DNA from: Fructobacillus cardui
Lineage (GTDB): Bacteria > Bacillota > Bacilli > Lactobacillales > Lactobacillaceae
Assembly: GCF_023218935.1 (NCBI RefSeq)
Contig: NZ_JAJIAL010000009.1
DNA: 64,000 nt
Reading direction: 5' to 3' (one strand)
Shown: positions 41,737-49,749 of the stretch, one piece after another
How positions within the stretch are numbered: the first letter of the stretch is position 1
Layout of the letters: every line of letters starts with the position of its first letter
Notes under the pieces: model-generated
Seen by the model: the letters and a program-made list of their open reading frames with translations, nothing else
Told to the model about the DNA's origin: nothing
The model's database searches: none
Program-made: the position numbers and the translations under genes

Positions 41737-42264
41737 TTAGTGATTTGTTTGTGTCGTATTTTGGTTAGTGTTAGTGTTGGTATTTGTATTTTGATTGGTT
41801 TGTGTGTTTTGATTCGTCTGCGTACTTTGACTACTCTGTGATGACGATTGTTGTTTATCCGGAATTGATTGCGACATTGCTGCCCGTGGTGATGAATCTG
41901 CGGCCGCCTTCGCGTTCGCAACATCTTGTGCTGCCTTTGAGGATGCTGCAGAAGATTGTGCAGCTGCTAATGCAGCTGAATTAGATGCCGCCGTGTTATT
42001 AGTTGAGCTTGAAGATGTTGTTGTATCGTCTGTATCGTCAGAATCAGATGATGACGAATCACCAAAGTCGTAAGTATGCTTCTTAGACGATGAGTATGAA
42101 ATATCCGGTGTTGGTGTATCACTTGATTTCTTAGATGAAGCTGACCCAATCATGTAAAAGGCCACCCCACCGACAATCAAAACGAGAATTAACCAAAACC
42201 ACCATTGCTTATAAAATCGACGCTTACGGCCATCCGTCTTCCGTCGTTGAGAACGAGATAACAT
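41737..42264 (-). CDS. Single-pass membrane protein with a long low-complexity outer region
   Basis: 175 aa, not recognised. A strongly basic N-terminus (RSQRRKTDGRKRR) is followed by one transmembrane segment (about residues 20-41). The remainder is almost wholly Ser/Asp, then Ala, then Gln/Asn/Thr repeats (NQNTQTNQNTNTN). By the positive-inside rule the low-complexity part faces outwards. It has no sorting motif. It has its own terminator; role unknown. The 42265-42547 stretch upstream shows no gene. Confidence 0.6.
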   Translation of the reverse strand: MLSRSQRRKTDGRKRRFYKQWWFWLILVLIVGGVAFYMIGSASSKKSSDTPTPDISYSSSKKHTYDFGDSSSSDSDDTDDTTTSSSSTNNTAASNSAALAAAQSSAASSKAAQDVANAKAAADSSPRAAMSQSIPDKQQSSSQSSQSTQTNQNTQTNQNTNTNTNTNQNTTQTNH

Positions 42265-42511
42265 AAATAGAACCTTCCTTTGCCAGTAACCATTTTCCGT
42301 AAAATCCGCTCTTTTTATCTAAACACTTTGGGATTAAATCGAAATATAACAGCTGAAATGATTCGGCCGTCCTTGGCTATCCTGTACTTGACATTGCTAC
42401 TAATCATCAAACAAATAGCTACTGTTTGTCTGAAAATTTCTGGCTAGCTAAACTAGCTTCACTTTTTTATTCTAGCAGGCTTTTGTGAAAAGAGCCAATT
42501 TTCAGCAAAAG

Positions 42512-42536
42512 AAAAAACACCCTTCCGGGTGCTTTT
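42512..42536 (-). terminator. Terminator after nupC
   Basis: AAAAGCACCC / GGGTGTTTTT around GGAA on the minus strand. Confidence 0.85.
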
Positions 42537-42547
42537 GAAACAAAATT

Positions 42548-43816
42548 TTACCAAACAAAGAGTCCAACCATTGCTGCTGAGAATAATGAAACCAAAATTC
42601 CAGACAACAACAAGTAAACAACGTTCTTAGCAATTACTTCGTTCTTTTCCTTGTTAACCAAGCCCTTGAAGGCTCCGATAATCATACCGATTGTTGACAA
42701 ATTGGCAAATGACGTCAAGAAGACTGTCAAAACTGCCTTGTAATGCGGTGCATAGTGGGCAATTTCACCGGTTACCTTACCCATGACAACGAATTCATTG
42801 GTAACCAACTTTGTTCCCATGAACTGTGCCAAATCGAAGGCTGTTTGGTTGCCGAAGCCCATTAACCAAGCAAATGGGAACATGACGATTCCCAAGATGT
42901 GTTCCAATGACAGCCAAGGGTTAACCCAAGCCAAAATCTTGTCAACAAGAGCGGCCAAGGCAACGAAGGCAATCACGTTGGCAGCGATAATCAAGATCAA
43001 CTTACCAGCGCCCAAAATTGAATCACCCAAGAATGAGAAGAATGGTTCACGTGCTGGCTTTTCAGCCTTTTCGATTTCTTCTTGTGCTAATTCTTGTGAA
43101 CCAGATTCAGCGTTTTCAGCTGCAGGAGCATTTGCTCCAATCGTTGCAATCGTATCTTCTTCTTCTGTCACTTCAACAGGGTTCAAAATTGACGTCACAA
43201 TCAAAGCGTTTAAGACATTGATTGGCACAGCAGTCAAGATATACTGTGCGGGCATCATTTGCATATAAGAACCAAGGATTGAAGCCGTCACACAAGACAT
43301 TGACATCATCGCCAACGTCAAGTTACGTGAAGCCTTCATCTGGTTCAATTGGATACCAGAAACCGCGAGTGCTTCCGTGTTTCCTAAAAACATCATTTCA
43401 ACTGAGAAAAATGATTCGAACTTAGGTTGACCGGAAAGCTTTGACAAACCACGACCAACCCACTTAATAATAAATGGCAAGACCCCGATATAAGTCAAAA
43501 TGTCGAACAATGGTACAACCAAAAGGATTGGCAACAACGCTGAAACAACGAAGTTTGATGGCAAAGCCATCCCAGTTGGCTTCAAAGCAAAGTCGATTCC
43601 AGCGCTGGCAGCAGAAATCAAGCTGTCAAAGCCAGAAGCGGCTCCTTTGACGATGGTCCGACCCAATGGGAAGCCTGTCAAAAGCCAAGCTAAGACCAAG
43701 TTGGTGACAACCATGATTGAAACCGACTTCCAATTAATGGCTGAACGGTTTTTTGAAAACAAGACGGCCAAGGCGATAAACACCAAAAGACCGATGATGT
43801 TGATGAATAAATACAT
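42548..43816 (-). CDS. nupC: Concentrative nucleoside transporter, NupC family
   Basis: 422 aa membrane protein of the CNT family, importing nucleosides with protons. It has the N-terminal FINIIGLLVFIALAVLF helix, the central MMFLGNTEALAV and SMSCVTASILGSYM segments, and C-terminal GFGNQTAFDLAQFMGTKL...NEFV, which hold the nucleoside- and ion-binding residues. A charged loop (about 230-265) separates two halves. The start at 43816 has GGGAG upstream; the longer form from 43858 is not favoured. Confidence 0.93.
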   Translation of the reverse strand: MYLFINIIGLLVFIALAVLFSKNRSAINWKSVSIMVVTNLVLAWLLTGFPLGRTIVKGAASGFDSLISAASAGIDFALKPTGMALPSNFVVSALLPILLVVPLFDILTYIGVLPFIIKWVGRGLSKLSGQPKFESFFSVEMMFLGNTEALAVSGIQLNQMKASRNLTLAMMSMSCVTASILGSYMQMMPAQYILTAVPINVLNALIVTSILNPVEVTEEEDTIATIGANAPAAENAESGSQELAQEEIEKAEKPAREPFFSFLGDSILGAGKLILIIAANVIAFVALAALVDKILAWVNPWLSLEHILGIVMFPFAWLMGFGNQTAFDLAQFMGTKLVTNEFVVMGKVTGEIAHYAPHYKAVLTVFLTSFANLSTIGMIIGAFKGLVNKEKNEVIAKNVVYLLLSGILVSLFSAAMVGLFVW

Positions 43817-43947
43817 GATGTGATACTCCCTTAAATTTAAAAACCACGGTTTCTTCAAACATATTAATTATAGCACGCAAAGGGCGTCTCCGCCCCGTCC
43901 TAAAGCGATTTAATTTTCATTTAAATCGAACATTTCCACAAAATCAG

Positions 43948-43978
43948 TTGATACGTTCGCCTTTTTCAGGCGTATACT
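43948..43978 (+). promoter_or_regulatory. pnuC promoter
   Basis: -35-like TTGATA (43948-43953) and -10 TATACT (43973-43978), with a longer than usual 19-bp spacer. A weak GCC/GGC repeat lies in the spacer. Confidence 0.55.
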
Positions 43979-43980
43979 AG

Positions 43981-44036
43981 GGCGGTTACAAACCGGTGCG
44001 TTGCTTCCGTCACGGCACCTAAAAAACAACAAGGAG
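43981..44036 (+). ncRNA. NAD+-II (pnuC motif) riboswitch
   Basis: The 5' UTR of pnuC forms CGGTT/AACCG and GGTGC/GCACC helices. GTTG (44000-44003) can make a pseudoknot with CAAC (44027-44030), directly before the AAGGAG ribosome-binding site (44031-44036). This is the arrangement of the pnuC-motif RNA of Lactobacillales, now called the NAD+-II riboswitch, which hides the ribosome-binding site when bound. The identification rests on layout, gene context and remembered consensus. Confidence 0.7.
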
Positions 44037-44045
44037 AAAACAATA

Positions 44046-44810
44046 ATGGAAAATGTAAAGAACAAGACGAGCTTTTGGCTGATTTTTAAGGAGACAATGT
44101 CCCCTAAACGGATCATACAAGATTTGGTCAGCCTCAGTAAGATGACCAAGGCGCTCTTATTATTGATGATTGTTGCCCAAATCGCCACCTTTTTAATCGG
44201 TGGCAGCTTTAATGGGATGGCCTGGTTGACCGTCTCAACTGGCGTTAGTTCGTTGATTAACCTCGCCCTAGTCGACCAGGGGAAACAAAGCAATTACTTC
44301 TGGGGGTTAATTGGGACAGCAACATGGATGGTTGTCGCCCTTTTTTCAAGAACTTATGGTGACTTCACCTCCCAGGGATTCGCCTTTATTATGCAGTTCA
44401 TTGGTATTGCGGCCTGGGCCCGCTATCGTGGTATCGTTGAGGAAAAGCTTCCTTCCCGTAAATTAACGTTGCACACCGCCCTCATCACAACTTTAATCAC
44501 ACTTGTTTCCTATATCACTGTCGTTACTTTTTCAAAGCATTTTAACGGTCTGCAAATTTATCTTGATTCAGCTGTTCTTCCATTAAACATTGTTGGCCAG
44601 ATTCTGATGACCTATGGTTTCCGTTCTCAATGGATTGCCTGGTTAGCTTCTGACGTGATCCAGGTTATTGTCTGGTACCGTAATATCTTTTTGATTCATG
44701 ATGCCTATGCCAGTTCCATGTTTGTCTTGCAGGTTATTATCTTAATTAACGCCCTCTACGGGACTTGGTATTGGTACAAGAAGGCCAAGCCCGGCAAACC
44801 TTCCTTATAA
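44046..44810 (+). CDS. pnuC: PnuC-type nicotinamide riboside transporter
   Basis: 254 aa membrane protein with about seven helices. PnuC takes up nicotinamide riboside by facilitated diffusion, trapped inside by phosphorylation. Family features are the GLIGTATWMVVALFSRTYGD segment near residue 95 and the C-terminal INALYGTWYWYKK with the conserved Trp/Tyr. The start at 44046 has AAGGAG and follows the riboswitch; the upstream in-frame start (44001) would lie inside the riboswitch. Confidence 0.92.
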   Translation: MENVKNKTSFWLIFKETMSPKRIIQDLVSLSKMTKALLLLMIVAQIATFLIGGSFNGMAWLTVSTGVSSLINLALVDQGKQSNYFWGLIGTATWMVVALFSRTYGDFTSQGFAFIMQFIGIAAWARYRGIVEEKLPSRKLTLHTALITTLITLVSYITVVTFSKHFNGLQIYLDSAVLPLNIVGQILMTYGFRSQWIAWLASDVIQVIVWYRNIFLIHDAYASSMFVLQVIILINALYGTWYWYKKAKPGKPSL

Positions 44811-44834
44811 ATCGGTTTTCAACATCACGCACGC

Positions 44835-44875
44835 AAAAAGACGGTGGTTGCATAAAAGCAACCACCGTCTTTTTT
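44835..44875 (+). terminator. pnuC terminator
   Basis: AAAAAGACGGTGGTTGC pairs with GCAACCACCGTCTTTTT around six bases: a strong 17-bp stem. Confidence 0.92.
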
Positions 44876-44888
44876 ACTTTACCCACTA

Positions 44889-44961
44889 CTGCCCCAGCTG
44901 GACTCGAACCAGCGACCCTCGCATTAACAGTGCGGCGTTCTACCAACTGAACTACGGAGCA
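44889..44961 (-). tRNA. tRNA-Asn (anticodon GTT)
   Basis: 73-nt cloverleaf. The acceptor TGCTCCG pairs with TGGGGCA and G is the discriminator. The D-loop TTCAGTTGGTAGAA, anticodon loop CTGTTAA (GTT) and T-loop GTTCGAGTC are clear. CCA is not encoded. Confidence 0.94.
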
Positions 44962-45062
44962 ATTAATTACCATACGTTTATAATACATAACGTCTAATAA
45001 TTAGTCAAGCCTTTCATTAAAATTATTTAATTTTTAGAACCATTATCGGTGTAAACGCCGTT

Positions 45063-45989
45063 CTAATGCGCAACAACCTTTTCAAATTGAGTTTGAATCG
45101 AGTCTGCTGATTTCTGTAAATTAGCCAACTCTTCTTCCGTCAAATCCAATTGCGAGTAGGCAACAACCCCCTCACGACCGACAATAGCAGGATAAGAAAG
45201 ATAGGTGGCAAACTCAGGACGCTTATGAGAAACGGGCATTTCCGTCTTCGCATCCTGAACGACTGTCTTGGCCAAACGAATGGCAGCCGTCGCAATTCCA
45301 TAAGAAGTGTAGCCTTTACCATCAAAGACGGTATAGCCACCGACCACAGAGTCCTTTTCAATCGCAGCCAAGTCAACCCCTTTTTCAGCCGCTAATTTGG
45401 TAATTGGTTGTCCCTGCAAAGAAACCGTTGACCAAGCCGTAAACTGTGAGTTTCCGTGTTCACCCAGGTTATAACCCGCAACCGAACGTGGATCAACATT
45501 GAAGGCCGAACCGACTGCCCGGTGCATCCGAGCTGTATCCAAAAGTGTTCCCGTTCCAAGCACTTTTCCCTTCGGATAACCAGTTTCTGCCTGGTAAACA
45601 GCAGCAATCGCATCACAAGGATTAGTAATCACCACCAAGACCCCTGAAAAATCAGTAGCCTTCAACTTAGCTGAAACTTCTTTCACCTGCTCAACGTTGT
45701 GTGGCAATTCAATAAAGCGGTCATGTTCGACGTTATCGTATTGCAATTCAATCTTACCGATGGCTGAAATAATGACGTCCGCATCCCCCAAGGCTTGGTA
45801 GTCATTAACAGTCACAGAAAAACTATTGTTCAAATTCGTTTTGGCATCTTCAAAATCCAAAGCATCTGCTTGGACTTTTTTCTCGTTTTTATCAATGAAG
45901 ACGTACTCATCCGCTACGCCTTCAGCAATCAAACCATGTGCCACCGTTGAACCAACATGGCCCATTCCAATAATTCCAATTTTTCGCAT
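45063..45989 (-). CDS. L-2-hydroxyisocaproate dehydrogenase-like / lactate dehydrogenase family
   Basis: 308 aa. NAD-dependent 2-hydroxyacid dehydrogenase of the LDH/MDH fold: KIGIIGMGHVGSTVAHGLIA at the N-terminus, VVITNPCDA near residue 120, and the catalytic His178 in YNLGEHGNSQF. The GTGTLLDTARMHRAVG and DPRSV segments match L-HicDH of Weissella (Lactobacillus) confusa as I recall it. That enzyme reduces branched-chain 2-keto acids such as ketoisocaproate. The azlCD genes upstream, exporters of branched-chain amino acids, support the assignment. The start at 45989 is chosen from GGGG nine bases upstream. Confidence 0.82.
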   Translation of the reverse strand: MRKIGIIGMGHVGSTVAHGLIAEGVADEYVFIDKNEKKVQADALDFEDAKTNLNNSFSVTVNDYQALGDADVIISAIGKIELQYDNVEHDRFIELPHNVEQVKEVSAKLKATDFSGVLVVITNPCDAIAAVYQAETGYPKGKVLGTGTLLDTARMHRAVGSAFNVDPRSVAGYNLGEHGNSQFTAWSTVSLQGQPITKLAAEKGVDLAAIEKDSVVGGYTVFDGKGYTSYGIATAAIRLAKTVVQDAKTEMPVSHKRPEFATYLSYPAIVGREGVVAYSQLDLTEEELANLQKSADSIQTQFEKVVAH

Positions 45990-46071
45990 CGACATTTCCC
46001 CTTTTCTGTTGTTGTGCCAATGATAATCATTCAAAACACGGCCGTCAAGGTTTTTATGAGAAAGTTTTAAT

Positions 46072-46401
46072 TTAAAATCCAATTAAGTTTAAGACTGCAA
46101 ACGAAAGAACCCCAACCACTACCGTCAACAAGAGATTTTTCGTTACCATAGCCGTCGCCACCGTTGGTAAAGAAGCCCATAAATTGGGCCAATTGATGCT
46201 AGGAAGGTGTCCTATATGCTGCACAAATAAACTTTCAAACCACAGACCAGCCATGATGGTGATTGGCACAAAGCTTAAAAATTCGAGAACTCCTTCCGGT
46301 AAATCAAATTTTTTCAGCATGATAAAGGGAGATATCCGCGATACCCAGGTCACGAGGCCACAGGCAATGATTGTTAATAGCATATAGTTAGTCAAAGACA
46401 C
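46072..46401 (-). CDS. azlD: AzlD-type branched-chain amino-acid exporter subunit
   Basis: 109 aa with three to four transmembrane helices. The small partner of AzlC; together they export branched-chain amino acids. The pattern TWVSRISPFIMLKKFDLPEGVLEFLSFVP split around the first loop is typical. It overlaps azlC by 14 nt. Confidence 0.88.
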   Translation of the reverse strand: MSLTNYMLLTIIACGLVTWVSRISPFIMLKKFDLPEGVLEFLSFVPITIMAGLWFESLFVQHIGHLPSINWPNLWASLPTVATAMVTKNLLLTVVVGVLSFAVLNLIGF

Positions 46402-47095
46402 GTTTCATCACCATCCCAAATAAGCAGCCGCAGATTGTCACCAGTAAAACAACAAAATTCTTTGGTACAAAAATCAAAAAGAGGTAAATCAGCACCAACA
46501 CAAAGACAACCACAGCTGCTTGTAAGGCCAACTTAATCGTCTTATCCGAACTGATTTGCGCTATTAAGAGGCCAATAAACATGGCCGTAATGGCAAAGTC
46601 CAGGCCGAATTTGTTCGGATCCGTTACTAGTCCGCCCACAACCGCACCCAAGAAAGTGCCTAACAACCAACTCGCATACGAGACCAAGTTGACCGTGTTA
46701 AACCAAGGAAAGCTAAGCCGGTTTTGACTAACATTCACCTTACTCATCCCCAATGCAAAGCTTTCATCCGTCACAAAAGTTCCCAGCCAAATATTCCGCC
46801 AAAGCGAATACCGGTTGAAATAGGGAGCTAGCGTCATGCTTATCAGAATCATCCGCGCATTAACCAGAAAAACTGCAAAGGCAGTGGCCACTATTGAACT
46901 GTGAGAGCCAACCATCGTGACCAAGACAAACTGAGCCGAACCACCATAATCAATCGCTGAAATCAATACAATCAACCAAGTACTCAGACCCGCGGCTTTG
47001 GCCACAATCCCAAAAGCCATACTAATCCCAATGTAACCAAAAACGGTCGGCAAGGCATCTCGCCAGCCAGCCCGAGCGGTTAAGGTATCATCCAT
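46388..47095 (-). CDS. azlC: AzlC-type branched-chain amino-acid exporter
   Basis: 235 aa with five to six transmembrane helices. The family pattern is GYIGISMAFGIVAKAAG near residue 20, DYGGSAQFVLVTM near 50, and FVTDESFALGM near 108. The start at 47095 has AGAGGAAG upstream; six codons further up is less likely. It overlaps azlD, the usual pairing. A TATAAT-like promoter lies about 40 nt upstream. Confidence 0.9.
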   Translation of the reverse strand: MDDTLTARAGWRDALPTVFGYIGISMAFGIVAKAAGLSTWLIVLISAIDYGGSAQFVLVTMVGSHSSIVATAFAVFLVNARMILISMTLAPYFNRYSLWRNIWLGTFVTDESFALGMSKVNVSQNRLSFPWFNTVNLVSYASWLLGTFLGAVVGGLVTDPNKFGLDFAITAMFIGLLIAQISSDKTIKLALQAAVVVFVLVLIYLFLIFVPKNFVVLLVTICGCLFGMVMKRVFD

Positions 47096-47203
47096 CCCAC
47101 TTCCTCTTTTCATCTTTTTTTAATCTTTTCCCTTAGAAAGTTATTATAGGGGAAACCACCATGACTGTCCAGATTGCCAAAAAGCAGACAAAATAAAAAC
47201 CAC

Positions 47204-47536
47204 TCAGCAGAAATACCGGTCTTCGTGGATTTCGCAACGTGGGTTAAAGGATGCTAAACAGTTCAGGCAGGCACCCATCTTATATTCTTGATAAGTTAAT
47301 TCTTGGCCGCAACGCCCACAGAGGACTGCTGGCTCAGCTGAATTTTTGGCTATCGGCACAAAGTGGTGGTCTTCTAATGCATCATGGCACTGGTAGCAGG
47401 CAAAATATTCTTCACATTGAGCGCAACGAAGACCCGCAATATCAACATCCGAATGGTAATGGGCACAGGTCCCAGTAGCACCAATGTCAATGCCAACCAT
47501 TGCCACTTGTTTGGCACCAAAAAAGCGTTTATTCAT
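47204..47536 (-). CDS. CHY zinc-finger protein
   Basis: 110 aa from the chosen start. A dense set of Cys/His pairs (CAHYHSD, CAQCEEYFACYQCHD, CGRCGQ, CLNCLASFNPRCEIH) fits the bacterial CHY zinc-finger family. It binds zinc but has no assigned reaction. The start at 47536 overlaps the FMN-reductase stop (ATGAATAA), so the two genes are translated together, which suggests a joint redox or metal role (inference). Confidence 0.82.
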   Translation of the reverse strand: MNKRFFGAKQVAMVGIDIGATGTCAHYHSDVDIAGLRCAQCEEYFACYQCHDALEDHHFVPIAKNSAEPAVLCGRCGQELTYQEYKMGACLNCLASFNPRCEIHEDRYFC

Positions 47537-48086
47537 GGTTATGCAACTCATTTTGAAAGGCTGACCGCAACAAAGTCACCTGATCCTGGTATGGCGACAG
47601 CAGTTCAGCAAGTTCGGTCGCCGTCATTTCCTCCGTTACCTGGCCAACTGCCAGGTTCAAGCGAAGATTAACGGGCAAGCGGTTAACCTTCACTCCCTGC
47701 AAAACCAGTGAAAAGGCCAAATCACCCTGAAAGCCACCGTGGCCACCAAAGAAAACGGTCGCAACCGGTAGCCCCCGCCACTCGGCATAGAGGGTATCAA
47801 TCGCATTCTTCAAAACAGCAGGATAACCCCAATTATACTGGGGTGCCACGAATACCACCCCATCATAACTTTTAATTTGCTTCGACCAATCAATCGTAGA
47901 CTGATTTTGATAATGACTCTCAGATGGTAGCTCGGGTTCATCCAAAAATGGCAAAGCAACGGTCGCTAGGTCGACCACTTCAGCTTTCATCTCTTGGTTA
48001 CTCAACAAAGGAGCCAACCAATAAGCTAAGCGCCGACTAACACTCTTTGTTCGATTACTTCCAACAATCACAGCAATTTTTTTCAT
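47529..48086 (-). CDS. NADPH-dependent FMN reductase family protein
   Basis: 185 aa flavodoxin-like protein. The FMN phosphate loop VGSNRTKSVSRRLA near residue 8, PQYNWGYPAVLKNAID near 97 and FFGGHGGFQG near 127 match the FMN_red family (azobenzene/chromate/quinone reductase relatives). It is probably a soluble NAD(P)H oxidoreductase with unknown acceptor. GGAG lies five bases before the ATG. Its leader contains a terminator-like hairpin. Confidence 0.88.
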   Translation of the reverse strand: MKKIAVIVGSNRTKSVSRRLAYWLAPLLSNQEMKAEVVDLATVALPFLDEPELPSESHYQNQSTIDWSKQIKSYDGVVFVAPQYNWGYPAVLKNAIDTLYAEWRGLPVATVFFGGHGGFQGDLAFSLVLQGVKVNRLPVNLRLNLAVGQVTEEMTATELAELLSPYQDQVTLLRSAFQNELHNHE

Positions 48087-48121
48087 TTTTTCTCCAGTAA
48101 TTTGAGAGCCTCCTTAAAAAT

Positions 48122-48172
48122 AAAAAGTCCCATTTACGAGATCAACAAAGTCCATTACAAAAGAGCTCTCGT
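48122..48172 (-). terminator. Terminator-like hairpin in the FMN-reductase leader
   Basis: ACGAGA (48136-48141) pairs with TCTCGT (48167-48172). On the minus strand TTTTTATTTTT follows, before the AGGAGG region of the FMN-reductase gene. Possible attenuator; no known riboswitch recognised. Confidence 0.35.
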
Positions 48173-48239
48173 GGCTTTTTGTCTTGGTGCTTATTATAAA
48201 CTTTTGAACCTACATAAAAAATAAATTTCAAATTCACCG

Positions 48240-48267
48240 TTGACTCATATTTTTTTAATGCTATACT
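48240..48267 (+). promoter_or_regulatory. Promoter of the Met T-box operon
   Basis: -35 TTGACT (48240-48245), 16-bp spacer, -10 TATACT (48262-48267). Confidence 0.7.
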
Positions 48268-48274
48268 CATAACC

Positions 48275-48567
48275 AAGATAACAACTGCAGTGATTGGATG
48301 AGTAATCCGCAAGCGATTCTACAGAAAACCGTGATTTGATAAGACACGGTGGATTGGCCACGGATGAAAATGGTCCAGGAGCGGTTCATAGTGCGGCGAG
48401 TCCTCTGCGATAATCTGGCTACGGTTAACAACCGTTATCATGTTGCGATATAGCCCCCATTGGTGTATCGACTAAGGCTGGTCATAAGACCAGTGAAGTA
48501 GAGTGGTACAGCGTTTACATGCGCCTCTAGGTTCAGATTTAAAAATCTAAACCTGGGGGCGCTTTTT
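48275..48567 (+). promoter_or_regulatory. Methionine T-box riboswitch
   Basis: A leader of about 290 nt with stem I (GAGTAATCC, ACAGAAAACCGTG and CACGGTGGATTGG), a Met codon ATG at 48364-48366 as likely specifier (CGGATGAAA), the T-box AGAGTGGTACAGCG (48499-48513), and a 20-bp terminator (48521-48540 with 48543-48562) followed by T residues. Methionine genes of Lactobacillales are known to use Met T-boxes. The genes behind it (metE-like, mmuM) fit. Confidence 0.88.
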
Positions 48568-48592
48568 AGTGTCTAGAAAAAGGAGAAGAGAC

Positions 48593-49735
48593 ATGACAGA
48601 AACAGCAGTAGCAACATTGACCAAGGCCCCCGTTCATTTTGATATCGTGGGTTCATTCTTACAACCAGCCCGCTTGAAGCAAGCCCAACAAGACTTTGCC
48701 GACGGCAAAATCGCCAAAGCTGATTTGACTAAAGTTCAAGATGAAGAAATCAAAGACCTCGTCGACAAGGAAGTCAAGACCGGCCTCCACTACGTTTCAG
48801 ATGGTGAATTCCGTCGTCACTGGTGGCACTTGGACACCTTCTGGGGTTTTGAAGGTATTAAAAAGACAAATGTCGCCCACGGCTACCTTTTCCACGATGT
48901 TGAAACGCGAGCCGAATCAGCCCAAGTTGACGGCAAAATTCGCTTCACAAAGGACCATCCTGATTTGCAGGCGTTCTTATACTTGAAGGAAATCACCAAG
49001 GATTTGGACGTTATCCCCCGTCAAAGCATCCCCTCTCCAGCTCAGGCCTATGCTGAGTTGGTTCGCGGTGAGGAAAACATTGCTGTTTTGAAGGAGTTTT
49101 ACCCAAATCACGAAGACCTTATCAATGATTTGACCACTGCCTATCACGACCTTTACCTAGCCCTCTATGAAGCTGGTTGTCGTGATATTAAGTTGGATGA
49201 CTGTACCTGGGGTATGCTTTCCAACACTGATTTTTGGGCAGAACAAAACATTGACCAAAAGGGCGTTGATGAACTGCAAGCAGAATACCTGAAGATCAAT
49301 AACCTGTCATTAGAAAATTTGCCAGAAGGCCTCCGTGTTAGCACACACGTTTGCCGTGGAAACTATGCCTCTACTTGGGCCGCAACTGGTGGCTATGATG
49401 CCGTTGCCGATACTTTGTTTGCTCAGGAAAACGTCGAATCCTTCTACTTGGAATTCGATGACGACCGTTCTGGTGACTTCGCACCACTGGCAAAGGTTCC
49501 TGCCGGCAAGGCAGTTGTTTTGGGCTTGGTGACTTCAAAGAAGCCTGAGCTAGAAGACCCTCAAGTTTTGATTGATCGGGTCAAGGAAACTAGTCAATAC
49601 GTTCCTTTGGAAAACTTGGCTTTGAGTACACAATGCGGTTTCGCTTCGACTGAAGAAGGCAACCACCTAACAGAAGATGAACAATGGGCCAAAATTAAAT
49701 TAGTTGTCGACACGGCCGAAAAAATTTGGGGATAG
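48593..49735 (+). CDS. MetE C-terminal-like methionine synthase (YxjG/YxjH family)
   Basis: 380 aa TIM-barrel protein related to the catalytic half of cobalamin-independent methionine synthase. Zinc-ligand candidates are His and Cys in THVCRGNY near residue 255 and Cys in STQCGFAST near 345; a substrate-binding DGEFRRHWWHLD lies near 72. It probably makes methionine by methylating homocysteine; the methyl donor is not known for the short YxjG-type proteins. AAGGAGAAG precedes the ATG at 48593. First gene after the T-box. Confidence 0.88.
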   Translation: MTETAVATLTKAPVHFDIVGSFLQPARLKQAQQDFADGKIAKADLTKVQDEEIKDLVDKEVKTGLHYVSDGEFRRHWWHLDTFWGFEGIKKTNVAHGYLFHDVETRAESAQVDGKIRFTKDHPDLQAFLYLKEITKDLDVIPRQSIPSPAQAYAELVRGEENIAVLKEFYPNHEDLINDLTTAYHDLYLALYEAGCRDIKLDDCTWGMLSNTDFWAEQNIDQKGVDELQAEYLKINNLSLENLPEGLRVSTHVCRGNYASTWAATGGYDAVADTLFAQENVESFYLEFDDDRSGDFAPLAKVPAGKAVVLGLVTSKKPELEDPQVLIDRVKETSQYVPLENLALSTQCGFASTEEGNHLTEDEQWAKIKLVVDTAEKIWG

Positions 49736-49749
49736 GCGGACACTAATTC

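Noticed and set aside
41761..41840. Repeated GTTNGTNTT-like triplets suggesting a CRISPR or satellite
   Set aside because: They are codon repeats of the Gln/Asn/Thr tail of the 41737 gene; no spacer-repeat pattern.
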